A DNA stretch of 64,000 nt from Rhizobiales bacterium GAS188 (GCA_900104855.1 FNSS01000001.1:4712001-4776000), one strand, 5' to 3'. Shown: positions 1 through 8,863, numbered from the stretch's first letter. A program made the numbers and translations. The notes: generated from the sequence alone by a model not told the origin.

Positions 1-956
1 CAGTGCGCACCGGCGTGACGGCGATCCTGCCGCGCGGCAAGGTCTATGATCCCGTCTTCGCCGGCTTCTATTCGTTCAACGGCAATGGCGAGATGACCGG
101 CATCCACTGGGTCAAGGAATCGGGTTTTCTCGAAGGCCCGATCATGATCACCAACACCCACAGTGTCGGCACGGTGCGCGATGCCACCATCGAGTGGCAG
201 AACAAGAACAAATTATACGTGCCCCTCGTCAGGGATATTTACTGGCTGATGCCGATCGTCGCCGAAACCTATGACGGAACGCTCAACGACATCAACGGCT
301 TCCACGTCAAGAAGGAGGATGTCTTCGCAGCCCTCGACAGCGCCAAGCCGGGACCGGTGGCAGAGGGCAATGTCGGCGGCGGCACCGGAATGTCGCTGCA
401 CCGCTTCAAAGGCGGCACCGGCACCGCCTCGCGCAAGCTGCCGTCCGAGAAGGGGGGCTACACGGTCGGCGCCTTGGTCCAGGCCAATTACGGCGCTCGC
501 GACGCTTTGACGGTGGCGGGCGTGCCGGTCGGCAAGGAGATTCCCGACCTGATGCCGAGCATCAATGTGCCGGGCTCGACCGGCTCGATCATCATCGTCA
601 TCGCCACCGATGCGCCGCTCTTGCCGAACCAGCTGGAGCGCCTTGCCCGGCGCGCCCCACTCGGGATCGGCCGCACCGGCGGCCTCGGCTCGAATGGTGA
701 TGGCGATCTCGTCATCGCCTTCTCCACCGCCAATCCTGGTGTCGCCAAGCGCAGCGGGGTGATGGATCTGAAGATGCTGCCGAATGACGCGATAGACGAT
801 TTTCTGCTGGCGACCGTGCAAGCGACGGAGGAAGCCATCATCAATGCGCTGGTCGCGGCCGAGACGCTGAAAGGGCGCGACAACAACGTGCTGTACTCGA
901 TCCCGCATGATCGCCTGCGCGAGGCCCTCAGGAAATATAACCGCCTGCAGCAATAG
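1..956 (+). CDS. P1 (S58) family peptidase, DmpA-like, 5' truncated by window edge
   Basis: This is an N-terminal-nucleophile aminopeptidase/esterase of the DmpA type, which is made as one chain and cleaves itself into two. About 317 residues are visible and begin at a TGVTAILPRGK-like block. That block normally lies several dozen residues into the protein, so the true start is probably left of the window. The conserved GSTGSIIIVIATDAPL block is present; the Gly-Ser pair encoded at 582-587 is the expected self-cleavage site, with the Ser as nucleophile. The gene ends 31 bp before the convergent end of the Mo-hydroxylase operon. Family members release N-terminal residues from peptides and amides; the substrate here is unknown. 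It may belong with the nearby amide or lactam catabolic genes, but that is inference from position only. Confidence 0.85.
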   Translation, partial: VRTGVTAILPRGKVYDPVFAGFYSFNGNGEMTGIHWVKESGFLEGPIMITNTHSVGTVRDATIEWQNKNKLYVPLVRDIYWLMPIVAETYDGTLNDINGFHVKKEDVFAALDSAKPGPVAEGNVGGGTGMSLHRFKGGTGTASRKLPSEKGGYTVGALVQANYGARDALTVAGVPVGKEIPDLMPSINVPGSTGSIIIVIATDAPLLPNQLERLARRAPLGIGRTGGLGSNGDGDLVIAFSTANPGVAKRSGVMDLKMLPNDAIDDFLLATVQATEEAIINALVAAETLKGRDNNVLYSIPHDRLREALRKYNRLQQ

Positions 957-987
957 CTTGCGGTCCTGAATGGCGCGCCGTCCTTCT

Positions 988-2259
988 CTAAGGGCGGCCG
1001 CCGACAAACCTCGCCACGGCCCGCCGGGCGCGTGTGATGAGCGAGCGCCAGATCAACGAGGCTGCGCCGAGCGCGGCCGGCGCCATGGGCGTGCCTTCCG
1101 GGGCCGAAAGCCGCGCATCCAGGTTTTGCGCAAAACTCTCGCCGATCCTCGAGACCAGATCGCGCACCAGAGCTGACCGGCCGAATTGGGCCAGCGGACC
1201 TGTCAGCGCATAGCTCATGGCGACATCCACGCGCGTGGCTTCATCGCCTGCCGCTCCGACCACCGGGTGCAGCGCGTAGGCAACGCGGCCCGACGCGTTC
1301 GAGCCGCTCTTGCGATCGCCGCCGCTCCCCGTGATCACTTGCCGATATTCGCCATCGAAGCGGGAGATGCTGCCTTTCCCCGCAAAACTTGCCTTGATCG
1401 GCCCGAGGCTGATCTCCATCCGCCCCGTGACTTGCCCGTCATCGACGGGTCCGTCCAGCACCATTCCTGGCATGCACGCCGCAACCTCCTGCGGGTTCGA
1501 CATGATGCGCCAGACCGTCTCACGCGGATGCTCCAGGACAAAGCTCTGGGTGAGCCGCGTCTCCCCGCCGGTTTCTTCCGGGACACTGACATCGACCTTG
1601 ATGGGGCGTCGCCTGACGCCCCTCCCGAAGCTCGGCGAAACGATTGGGGCCGCTTCCGTCGCGGCCGCCTGCGCGCCGACTTCCGGCACAGCGATGCGAG
1701 CCACGCTCGGCGCCGCGATCGCCAGCTCCGAGGCTTGGGGGCCAGGCGCCGGACCGAGCCATCCGGCATTGGCGGACCGAGCCGGCGGATCGAAGCCGGC
1801 ACGCTCCGCCATCACGGTCTCGACGGCGCGGACGATGCCGACATAACCGGTGCAGCGGCAGAGATTGCCGCTCATCTCGGTGCGGATCTGCGACGGGTCC
1901 AGGCCGCTCTTGCGGCGAATGAGATCGCGCGCCGCGATCAACATGCCGGGCGTGCAATAGCCGCATTGGAGCGCGTGCTCCTCAGTGAACGCCTGACGCA
2001 GCCGTCCCATGAGCCGGTCGTCGTCGAAGCCTTCGATGGTGCGAATCCGCGCGCCATCGCAGGTTGCCGCGTAAGTGATGCAGGAGCGGGCGATCTCGCC
2101 GTCGATCTCGACCGTGCATGCGCCGCAAATGCCGTGCTCGCAGCCGATATGCGTGCCTGTCAGCAGCAGATGCTCGCGCAGGAAATCGGCGAGATGGGTG
2201 CGAGGCTCGACCTCGGCCCTGAGTGCCTGGCCGTTCACCGTCAGCTTGATCGCCGTCAT
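988..2259 (-). CDS. Mo-hydroxylase small [2Fe-2S] subunit fused to a CoxG (SRPBCC) domain
   Basis: This 423-aa protein has two parts. Residues 1 to about 155 are a xanthine-dehydrogenase/CoxS-type iron-sulfur subunit. The plant-ferredoxin cluster ligands are C40, C45, C48 and C60, and the second cluster ligands are C99, C102, C134 and C136. Residues from about 230 to 400 resemble CoxG, an SRPBCC-fold protein usually encoded separately and linked to maturation or membrane attachment of such hydroxylases. A low-complexity linker joins the parts. The gene is the last of the coxL-M-S operon, and its ATG overlaps the stop of the medium subunit by 4 bp, suggesting translational coupling. Its job is electron transfer from the Mo centre towards FAD. 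The fusion is notable because CoxS is normally about 160 aa. Confidence 0.88.
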   Translation of the reverse strand: MTAIKLTVNGQALRAEVEPRTHLADFLREHLLLTGTHIGCEHGICGACTVEIDGEIARSCITYAATCDGARIRTIEGFDDDRLMGRLRQAFTEEHALQCGYCTPGMLIAARDLIRRKSGLDPSQIRTEMSGNLCRCTGYVGIVRAVETVMAERAGFDPPARSANAGWLGPAPGPQASELAIAAPSVARIAVPEVGAQAAATEAAPIVSPSFGRGVRRRPIKVDVSVPEETGGETRLTQSFVLEHPRETVWRIMSNPQEVAACMPGMVLDGPVDDGQVTGRMEISLGPIKASFAGKGSISRFDGEYRQVITGSGGDRKSGSNASGRVAYALHPVVGAAGDEATRVDVAMSYALTGPLAQFGRSALVRDLVSRIGESFAQNLDARLSAPEGTPMAPAALGAASLIWRSLITRARRAVARFVGGRP

Positions 2260-3083
2260 GGCGCGATGGCCTTTGCGATCGCCCGCCTGACGGCAGCCGC
2301 GTGGATGTTGAGCTCGTAGCCATCGCCGACAAGGCCCGCCTGACGCAGGCCGTGCCGCAGCGCCTCCCCATCAAGCTTCGGAGGCCATGTGTCGCCGAGC
2401 TCGGTTCGGGGGACGTCGATGAGGATCGGTCGGCCTTGCGTCGCGCCGGCAACAAGGCGAAGCACGCCGCGTTCGGCATCGTGCACGGCGACCCCGATCG
2501 CCTCGGCGAATTCGCCGGCTTTTCGACAGATCTTGGCAAACCCCGCGCGCGCTCCCTTGGAGAATTTCGGGATGCGCGCGCCATCAAGAATCTCGCCTTG
2601 CGCCATATCGGTCGCCATGGCGCCGCGCACGAAATCGCCGAGCGGAAGGCGGCGCCGACCTTTCGGCCCGGTCACGAGGATTTCGGCGCCGAGCGCCGTC
2701 AAGCATGAGAGCCAGTCGGCCGCAGGGTCCGCATGGGCGAGGCTCCCGCCAATGGTGCCGCGCGTGCGCACGGCTCGGTAGGCGATCCCGTGAGCGACCC
2801 GCGCCAGGAACCCGTTCGACGGGTCCGTGATCCGTCCGTCCTCGATCGCGGCATGCGTGACGCATGCACCGAGGATGACGGCATCGCCTTCATCCTCGAT
2901 GCGCGCCAGCTCCGGGATGCGCGTGATATCGATGACGAGGCTCGGCTGCACGAGGCGCAAGTTGAGCATCGGGCCAAGCGTCTGGCCTCCGGCGAGAAGC
3001 TTGGCGCCGGGTACATCCGAAAGGAGCCGGACGGCTTCATCGAGCGTGCGCGGCCTGGCATAGTCGAAGGCGGTCGGCTTCAT
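2256..3083 (-). CDS. Mo-hydroxylase FAD-binding medium subunit (CoxM-like)
   Basis: This 275-aa protein is the flavin subunit of a xanthine-dehydrogenase-family hydroxylase. It opens with a FDYARPRTLDEAVRLL block and carries the FAD-binding AGGQTLGPMLNLRL motif near residues 31-44. It also has a second conserved segment, GTIGGSLAHADPAADW. It passes electrons from the iron-sulfur subunit to an external acceptor. Its start overlaps the end of the large subunit gene (ATGA) and its stop overlaps the start of the small subunit gene, so the three are almost certainly co-translated. The substrate of the complex cannot be read from this subunit. Confidence 0.9.
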   Translation of the reverse strand: MKPTAFDYARPRTLDEAVRLLSDVPGAKLLAGGQTLGPMLNLRLVQPSLVIDITRIPELARIEDEGDAVILGACVTHAAIEDGRITDPSNGFLARVAHGIAYRAVRTRGTIGGSLAHADPAADWLSCLTALGAEILVTGPKGRRRLPLGDFVRGAMATDMAQGEILDGARIPKFSKGARAGFAKICRKAGEFAEAIGVAVHDAERGVLRLVAGATQGRPILIDVPRTELGDTWPPKLDGEALRHGLRQAGLVGDGYELNIHAAAVRRAIAKAIAP

Positions 3084-5425
3084 GCCGCAGTCTCGGCGGG
3101 GCGGGCCCGTTCGATGGCCTCGACGATGCGCCGCGGCGTCACCGGCGTCACCAGAAGCTCGACGCCGAAGCCCTTGAGTGCGTCGTTGATCGCGTTGGCG
3201 ATGGTGGCGGGCGGGGCGATGGCGCCACCCTCGCCGAGCCCCTTCTGTCCGAAGCGCGTATAGGGTGAGGGCGTCTCCATGTGCAGAATGCGAATGTCCG
3301 GCACTTCCGCCGCGCCCGGGAGCAGGTAATCGGAAAGCGTCGAGGCGAGCGGCTGGCCGCGGCCGTCATAGCGCATCTCCTCGAACAACGCGGTGCCGAT
3401 GCCCTGGGCCGTGCCGCCATAGATCTGGCCATCGACGATCATGGGGTTCACCAGCACGCCGCCATCCTCCACGATGACGTAGTCGAGGATCTCGACCTCC
3501 CCGGTTTCCGGATCGACCGCGACCACCGCGGCATGCGCCGCATAGCTGAATGTCCCCGTATCGCGCTTCGGCTTGTAACCGGCCGTGATTTCCAGCCCCG
3601 CCGGATCGGCATCGGGCGGCAGATCCTGCGGGCGGCGGTACCAGGTGCGCGCGATCTCGGCGACGGAGATGCGTCCTGATTGCGACGCCACGGCTCCCGC
3701 TTCGAGCCGCACCTCCTCGGGCTTCGCCTGGAGCAGCTTCGCCCCGATATGCTTGAGGCGTTCGGCAAGCTGATCGCATGCGGCAGCGACCGCGCCCCCC
3801 GCCATGATCATGCAGCGCGATCCCCATGTGCCGGTCGAATAGGGGGTCTCGCCCGTATCGCCGTGGATGAGCCGGATCATGTCGTGCGGCACGCCAAGGA
3901 TCTCGTGCGCCACCTGCGACAGGGTCGTCTCGTGACCCTGGCCGTGGCTGTGGGAGCCGACGCGCAGCTCCAGGCCGCCATCGGGCGTGAAGCGCGCATG
4001 GCATTGTTCGTAACCCGGGACGAAGGGTACTCCCCATGATGCATAGACGCTGGTGCCGTGCCCGGCCTGCTCGGAATACATGGCCAAGCCGACACCGATC
4101 AGGCGTCCGTCCGGCTCGGATCGCTTCTGCCGCTCGCGGACCGAGGGCAGGCCGATCGCGGCGATGCAACGCCGGAGCGCGCCCGGGTAGTCGCCGGAGT
4201 CGAAGTGACGCTTGGCGATATTGTCGAACGGCATCTGCCCGGGTTGCACCAGGCTCCTGAAGCGCAGATCGGTCGGTTCCTGTGCGAGCTCTCTCGCCAG
4301 CGAATCGAGCGTGACTTCGAGCGCGAAGCAGACCCCGGTGCGCGCCACGCCGCGATAGGGAAGGATCGGCGGTTTGTTGGTCGCGACCGAATAGGTGCGG
4401 CATCGATAATGAGGAAAGTCGTAGAGGCCGGGCAATATGCTGCCGATCTGGCCGGCCTCGAGACAGGCCGAGAACGGGTAGGCGGAATAGGCGCCGGAAT
4501 CGACCGTCGCCTCGCAATCCAGCGCCAGCAGCCGTCCGTCGCTGTCCGCGTAAGCTGTCAGAAGGTAGTGATGCTCGCGGCAGTCGGCGCCGGCGGTCAG
4601 GTTCTCGCGCCGGTCCTCGAGCCAGCGGAGCGGCCGCCCAAGCTTGCGCGTGCCCCATGACAGGGCGATCTCCTCGGCGAGCAGAATGCCCTTATAGCCG
4701 AAGCCGCCCCCGACATCGGGAGCGATGACGCGGATCTGTCCCTCATCGAGGCCGAGGCACTCGGCGAGCCCCGTGCGGACGACATGCGACTGTTGCGTCG
4801 AGCTGGTGACGACGAGCTGGCCAAGGCGACTGTTCCATTCGGCGACGACGCCGCGTCCCTCGAGCGGGCTCATGACCTGGCGGGCCGTCCGCAATTCGCG
4901 CGTCACCGATCGGGCAGCCTTTGCTTTCGCAGCCTCGAAATCCGCGTCGATCTCGGTTGCCAGGAAGAGATTGTCGCCCCAATGCTCGTGCACCAGCGGT
5001 CCGTCGGGGCGCCTCGCTTCGAGCATGTCGTGCACGGCCGGCAGCTCTTCGTAGCTCACCTCGATCAGAGCGGTCAGGTCCTCGGATTCGGCGCGGCTCG
5101 GCGCCACGCACATCGCCACCAGCTCACCCACATGGCGGACCTTGCCGGTGGCGAGAACCGGCTGGACCGACGATTTGAAGCCGGGAAGAGTGGTGTCGGC
5201 GCGGATAGGCTTGACGCCGACCAGGTCCTCGGCGACGAAGACCCGGGCGCGGATCTCCGGCGGGATCCGGATCTCTCCGATGCGGGCATGCGCGTAGCTG
5301 CTGCGCAGGAATGCCACCTCGAGCATCCCCGAAGGCCTGGTATCCCCCACATAGGCACCGCGACCGCGCATGAAGCGATCGTCTTCCTTGCGGAGCAGGC
5401 GTGCGCCGATGCCGTGTTCCGACAC
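3080..5425 (-). CDS. Mo-hydroxylase large molybdopterin-binding subunit (CoxL/XdhB-like)
   Basis: This is the catalytic subunit of a xanthine-dehydrogenase-family hydroxylase, about 781 aa. It contains the family block GGGFGYKG, the segment LPYRGVARTGVCF, and a C-terminal GLGEGGAIAPPATIANAI block whose Glu is expected to act as base. The active-site loop does not read AYxCSFR, so this is not a form I CO dehydrogenase; it more likely hydroxylates an organic, possibly N-heteroaromatic, substrate. I chose the GTG at 5425, preceded by AGGGA. An in-frame TTG at 5446 exists but lies almost on the operator at 5448-5467. It is the first gene of a leftward operon, divergent from the GntR regulator's upstream side. 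Confidence 0.9.
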   Translation of the reverse strand: MSEHGIGARLLRKEDDRFMRGRGAYVGDTRPSGMLEVAFLRSSYAHARIGEIRIPPEIRARVFVAEDLVGVKPIRADTTLPGFKSSVQPVLATGKVRHVGELVAMCVAPSRAESEDLTALIEVSYEELPAVHDMLEARRPDGPLVHEHWGDNLFLATEIDADFEAAKAKAARSVTRELRTARQVMSPLEGRGVVAEWNSRLGQLVVTSSTQQSHVVRTGLAECLGLDEGQIRVIAPDVGGGFGYKGILLAEEIALSWGTRKLGRPLRWLEDRRENLTAGADCREHHYLLTAYADSDGRLLALDCEATVDSGAYSAYPFSACLEAGQIGSILPGLYDFPHYRCRTYSVATNKPPILPYRGVARTGVCFALEVTLDSLARELAQEPTDLRFRSLVQPGQMPFDNIAKRHFDSGDYPGALRRCIAAIGLPSVRERQKRSEPDGRLIGVGLAMYSEQAGHGTSVYASWGVPFVPGYEQCHARFTPDGGLELRVGSHSHGQGHETTLSQVAHEILGVPHDMIRLIHGDTGETPYSTGTWGSRCMIMAGGAVAAACDQLAERLKHIGAKLLQAKPEEVRLEAGAVASQSGRISVAEIARTWYRRPQDLPPDADPAGLEITAGYKPKRDTGTFSYAAHAAVVAVDPETGEVEILDYVIVEDGGVLVNPMIVDGQIYGGTAQGIGTALFEEMRYDGRGQPLASTLSDYLLPGAAEVPDIRILHMETPSPYTRFGQKGLGEGGAIAPPATIANAINDALKGFGVELLVTPVTPRRIVEAIERARPAETAA

Positions 5426-5447
5426 GCTGTCGTCCCTGCAATGCAAC

Positions 5448-5467
5448 TGGTTCTATTTTTAGGACCA
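5448..5467. promoter_or_regulatory. Palindromic operator A (putative GntR site)
   Basis: The sequence TGGTTCTA-TTTT-TAGGACCA is an inverted repeat of two 8-bp arms around 4 bp. It lies 23 bp before the chosen GTG of the Mo-hydroxylase large subunit. Two further copies of the same pattern occur at 6506 and 12950. GntR/HutC regulators are known to bind palindromes of this kind (GT and AC at fixed spacing). Binding by the neighbouring regulator is inferred. Confidence 0.7.
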
Positions 5468-5525
5468 GCTGATGCTAGCCGCGCTGCCGGGACATCGCAA
5501 GCGCCGAAGGTGTCGGCCGCCGATG

Positions 5526-6284
5526 TCAGCCGCGCCGCCGATCGATCAACTCGATATTGAGCCGCACGACATCGCCGCGATAGGTGATCTCGCCCACATA
5601 GATCACGACATTGTCGGCATCGGTCACGACGCAGCGCGCCTCGGCGGTCGGGGCGTTCATGGCGATCTCCAGATGGCGGGCCGTCTCGACATCGGCCGCG
5701 CTGATCGACAGGGTCTGATGCGCATGGGCGATGGCGACATCCTTCATCTCGGCGAGGACGGCGAGCGCCGGGCGCCTGGCGAAGAGCTTCGGCGCCTTGG
5801 CGTAGACGTGCGTGGCCACATGCACGCGAGCGAAGGCATAGGGCTCGCTGCCGCGCTTCTGGACGCTGCGGATATAGGTGTAGGCGGGCGCCGGCATGCC
5901 GCCTTCATCCGCCATCAGAGGGACGGCCGCTCCGGCCGCGGGAAGGCGTTCGAGGACGTTTTCCCGGATCGGCGCAATCAGGCTTTCCCAATCGGTCGCG
6001 AGTTGCAGCCAGCGCTCGTTCTTGAGCGTCCCGGTGACGAATGTGCCGCGGCCCTGATGGGATTTCAGCAACCCCTCGCTCTGCAGGAGCTCGATCGATT
6101 GCCGCACTGTCACGCGGGCGACGTCGAATTCATCTTCCAGTTGCTTCAGCGTGGCGATCTTGTCGCCCAGCCCCCATAGGCCGTCCTGGATCCGCCGCCG
6201 CAAGACCGACGCCACCTGCAGATATCGCGGCAACCGGCTGATCCCATCCGCGCGCCCGGCAGCTTTCCTCGCTCTGTTCGACAT
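5526..6284 (-). CDS. GntR/HutC-family transcriptional regulator with UTRA domain
   Basis: This is a DNA-binding regulator of about 252 aa. The N-terminal winged helix-turn-helix (about residues 18-80) includes the typical RVTVRQSIELLQSEGLL recognition block and the GRGTFV wing. The remaining part matches the ligand-binding UTRA domain of HutC-type regulators. I chose ATG 6284 because GGGAG sits just upstream; an upstream in-frame extension to 6374 lacks family similarity. The gene reads leftward between the Mo-hydroxylase operon and the divergent PxpA/F420 operon. Three matching palindromes at 5448, 6506 and 12950 are the likely targets. The effector is unknown, probably the substrate or an intermediate of the pathway it controls. 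Confidence 0.88.
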   Translation of the reverse strand: MSNRARKAAGRADGISRLPRYLQVASVLRRRIQDGLWGLGDKIATLKQLEDEFDVARVTVRQSIELLQSEGLLKSHQGRGTFVTGTLKNERWLQLATDWESLIAPIRENVLERLPAAGAAVPLMADEGGMPAPAYTYIRSVQKRGSEPYAFARVHVATHVYAKAPKLFARRPALAVLAEMKDVAIAHAHQTLSISAADVETARHLEIAMNAPTAEARCVVTDADNVVIYVGEITYRGDVVRLNIELIDRRRG

Positions 6285-6505
6285 GTCGTCTCCCGGTTGC
6301 TCGTCGCGGCGCGGGCCAGGTTTCTCCGACCGCGATCGATCGGAAAGTCTTGGCACACGGGCCCTCTCTAGCATCGAACACGCCGATGAGGAGATATGCT
6401 ATCGGCGAGGCGACCTGGTCGAGGGGCGAGACGTCGGCTGCCCCGACAACACATTGGCGATGAACAGGCCGCACCTCTTCCCTTCCGCCGCGCCTCAATA
6501 TATGG

Positions 6506-6525
6506 TTTTCCTATTAATAGTACCA
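6506..6525. promoter_or_regulatory. Palindromic operator B (putative GntR site)
   Basis: TTTTCCTA-TTAA-TAGTACCA has one perfect arm (TAGTACCA) and one degenerate arm, with a perfect 10-bp core CTATTAATAG. It lies about 90 bp upstream of the PxpA-like gene and on the upstream side of the gntR gene. It could control both divergent transcripts. It shares the pattern of the sites at 5448 and 12950. Confidence 0.6.
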
Positions 6526-6563
6526 CTTCGTGCCGACGGCCGGCATGATGCCGCCGTGACATT

Positions 6564-6599
6564 GCAACCGCCACCGACTTGGCAACCGCCACCGACTTG
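6564..6599. repeat. Perfect 18-bp tandem duplication in the pxpA leader
   Basis: The unit GCAACCGCCACCGACTTG occurs twice head to tail with no mismatch. It lies between operator B and the GGGGAG ribosome-binding site of the PxpA-like gene, so it forms part of the 5' untranslated leader. It may be a recent slippage event. Its role, if any, is unknown. Confidence 0.85.
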
Positions 6600-6613
6600 C
6601 GGGGAGTTCGCTC

Positions 6614-7387
6614 ATGGCCGAACGCATCAATCTCAACGCTGACATCGCCGAGGGGTGGGGGGCCTATGATATCGGCAACGACGCCGCCTTGATGAAGATC
6701 ATCAAGTCGGCAAGTGTCGCTTGTGGCTTCCATGCGGGCGATCCCAATACGATGCACCGGCTCTGCATGCTGGCGAAGCAGGAAGGCGTCAGCATCGGCG
6801 TCCACCCCGGGTTCAACGATTTGTGGGGCTTTGGACGCCGCCGCATAGAGATGAAGCCGAACGATCTCGAACTGATGGTCGCCTACCAGATCGGGGCGCT
6901 CCAGGCGATGGCCTGCTATTCGGGCCTGAAGGTCACGCATCTCAAGCCGCACGGCGCGCTCAACAACATGGCGGCGGAGAATGAAGATTACGCCATGGCG
7001 ATCGGCCGGGCCATCAAGACGGTGGACCGGGATATCATTTACGTCGCGCTCTCCGGCTCGCAGATGGAGAAGGCCGCCGAAAAGCTCGGACTGCGCCTGG
7101 CTCGCGAGGGCTTCCCTGATCGCAAATATGATGATGACGGCAATCTCGCCTCGCGTGCGATTCCGGGGACCGTGCTCAAGGATCCGCAGGCGGCGAGCGA
7201 ACATGCGCTGCGCATGGTGCGGGACGGCGAGATCGTCTCGATGTCGGGCAAACGCGTCAAGGTCAAGGTCGACACCTTCTGCGTGCATGGCGACGAGGCG
7301 ACGGGCGTCGCGATCGCCGGCGCGGTCCGCAAGGCGCTCGAGGCGGCAGGCATCGAGGTCGTGCCGCTGACGGCGATGCAGCTATGA
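6614..7387 (+). CDS. pxpA: LamB/YcsF family protein (5-oxoprolinase subunit A-like)
   Basis: This 257-aa protein matches the LamB/YcsF (PxpA) family. It shows the signature blocks LNADIAEG near the N-terminus, ACGFHAGDP around residues 37-45, GVHPGF around 61-66 and LKPHGALNN in the middle. PxpA works with PxpB and PxpC in ATP-dependent opening of the 5-oxoproline lactam, and other members sit with allophanate- or lactam-related enzymes. No pxpB or pxpC is visible nearby, so the true reaction may differ. ATG 6614 follows GGGGAG at good spacing. It is the first gene of the rightward operon that continues into F420 biosynthesis, 16 bp before npdG. Confidence 0.88.
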   Translation: MAERINLNADIAEGWGAYDIGNDAALMKIIKSASVACGFHAGDPNTMHRLCMLAKQEGVSIGVHPGFNDLWGFGRRRIEMKPNDLELMVAYQIGALQAMACYSGLKVTHLKPHGALNNMAAENEDYAMAIGRAIKTVDRDIIYVALSGSQMEKAAEKLGLRLAREGFPDRKYDDDGNLASRAIPGTVLKDPQAASEHALRMVRDGEIVSMSGKRVKVKVDTFCVHGDEATGVAIAGAVRKALEAAGIEVVPLTAMQL

Positions 7388-7403
7388 GCGAGACGGCGCA
7401 GTC

Positions 7404-8069
7404 ATGACCGCCGCCAAGCCCGCGCTCGCCATCATCGGGGGAACCGGCGCGCTCGGCTCCGGCCTCGCGCACCGCTTCGCCGCCGCCGGCTTTCCTGTCA
7501 TCATCGGCTCGCGCAGCGCTGAAAAAGGCAGGGAGGTCGCGGGCGAGCTCGTCACCCCGCCCGGTTCGGTGAAGCCTCTCGGCGCCTCGAACGAGGAGGC
7601 CGCGAAAGCTGGAGAGATCATTTTCATCACGGTGCCTTGGGCGAACCAGGCGAGCATCCTCGACGCGATCAGGCCGCATGTCGGCGGCAAGCTCGTCGTC
7701 GACACGACTGTGCCTCTCGTGCCGCCGAAAGTGGCGCGCGTGCAATTGCCGCCGGAAGGCTCGGCAGCGCTCGCGACGCAGCACCGCTTGGGCTCGGCCG
7801 CGCGCGTCGTCGCAGCGTTCCACAATGTCGCGGCGCATAAGCTCAAGAGCGCTGCCAGCATCGATTGCGACGTGCTGGTCTTTGGCGATGAACCGAAGGA
7901 CCGCGACGTGGTGATCGGCTTGGCGCGGGCCGTCGGATTGAGGGGCCTGCATGCCGGGCCGCTTGCCAATTCGGCAGCCGCCGAGGCGCTGACTTCGGTT
8001 CTCATCGGGATCAACCGGGCCTATAAGGTGGATGGCGCCGGCCTTCGCATTACCGGGATATGGCCTTGA
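7404..8069 (+). CDS. npdG: NADPH-dependent F420 reductase (Fno/NpdG-like)
   Basis: This 221-aa Rossmann protein starts with the dinucleotide-binding stretch IGGTGALGSGLA (residues 11-22), followed by IIGSRSAEKG, where the Ser/Arg pair fits NADPH phosphate recognition. The family transfers hydride between NADPH and coenzyme F420, supplying F420H2 to reductases. Placement directly before four F420 biosynthesis genes supports the call strongly. Its stop overlaps the start of cofE by 10 bp, so the two are co-translated. No membrane or export signal is seen; the enzyme is cytosolic. Confidence 0.9.
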   Translation: MTAAKPALAIIGGTGALGSGLAHRFAAAGFPVIIGSRSAEKGREVAGELVTPPGSVKPLGASNEEAAKAGEIIFITVPWANQASILDAIRPHVGGKLVVDTTVPLVPPKVARVQLPPEGSAALATQHRLGSAARVVAAFHNVAAHKLKSAASIDCDVLVFGDEPKDRDVVIGLARAVGLRGLHAGPLANSAAAEALTSVLIGINRAYKVDGAGLRITGIWP

Positions 8070-8836
8070 GCCCAGCGACGGTCACGATCACCGCCTTGGA
8101 CGACATTCCCCTCGTCCGCCCCGGCGACGACCTTGGCGGGCTCTTGATTGCGGCGCTCGATCGAGCCGGGCTTGCGCCACGCCCATTCGACGTCCTGGTC
8201 GTCGCCCAGAAGATCGTGTCGAAGGCAGAGGGCCGCCTTCTCGACCTGTCGACCGTGACGCCCTCCCCACGCGCCCAGGACATCGCGGCGATCGCCGGCA
8301 AGGACGCGCGGCTGGTCGAGGCGATCCTGCAAGAATCCGCTGAAGTTCTGCGCGTCAAGCAAGGTGTCATCATCGTCGCCACCCGCGGCGGCCTTGTCAT
8401 GGCGAATGCCGGCATCGATCGGTCGAACCTCGAAGAGGAAGATCATGAGAAGCGCGTGCTGCTGCTTCCGGCCGACCCGGACCGGAGCGCCGAACGGTTG
8501 AAAGCGCGCCTCGACGCGCATTATGTGACCGATATCGGCGTCATCATCTCGGACAGCGTCGGACGCGCCTGGCGGCTCGGCGCTGTCGGGCTTGCGATCG
8601 GCGCGGCGGGCGTGCCGGCACTTCAGGACCGGCGCGGTGAGCCGGACCTCTCGGGCCGCTTGCTCGAAGTCACCGAGGTCGGCTTTGCGGATGCGGTGGC
8701 AGCTTCCGCCGTGCTGGTGATGGGTGAGGCCGCGGAAGGGCGCCCCGCTGCGCTGGTGCGGGGGTTGGATTGGAAGCAGGAGCCAAGCCCCGCCTCGGCC
8801 CTGGTCCGCCCCAAGAGCCAAGACCTGTTCCGATGA
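8060..8836 (+). CDS. cofE: Coenzyme F420-0:L-glutamate ligase
   Basis: This 258-aa enzyme adds gamma-linked glutamates to F420-0 using GTP. Family blocks seen are VVAQKIVSKAEGR near residue 50, VANAGIDRSN-like VMANAGIDRSN near 113-123, and the segment SDSVGRAWRLGAVGLAIGAAG. It is a stand-alone CofE and lacks the C-terminal flavin-reductase-like domain of mycobacterial FbiB. The start overlaps npdG and the stop overlaps cofD (ATGA at 8833-8836), so it lies within a tightly coupled operon. The number of glutamates it adds cannot be predicted from sequence. Confidence 0.93.
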   Translation: MALSPATVTITALDDIPLVRPGDDLGGLLIAALDRAGLAPRPFDVLVVAQKIVSKAEGRLLDLSTVTPSPRAQDIAAIAGKDARLVEAILQESAEVLRVKQGVIIVATRGGLVMANAGIDRSNLEEEDHEKRVLLLPADPDRSAERLKARLDAHYVTDIGVIISDSVGRAWRLGAVGLAIGAAGVPALQDRRGEPDLSGRLLEVTEVGFADAVAASAVLVMGEAAEGRPAALVRGLDWKQEPSPASALVRPKSQDLFR

Positions 8837-8863
8837 GCGGAGAACTTGTTCCGATGAGCGGAG
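8826..8863. repeat. 17-bp direct duplication across the cofE/cofD junction
   Basis: TGTTCCGATGAGCGGAG occurs at 8826-8842 and again at 8847-8863, a 21-bp period. Each copy carries an in-frame ATG for cofD (8833 and 8854) and its own TGA in the cofE frame. The duplication therefore creates two alternative cofD starts, of which only the first overlaps the cofE stop that is used. Confidence 0.85.

Noticed and set aside
3080-5425. Form I carbon monoxide dehydrogenase
   Set aside because: The active-site loop AYxCSFR is absent; the sequence reads LPYRGVARTGVCF, so a general Mo-hydroxylase is the safer call.
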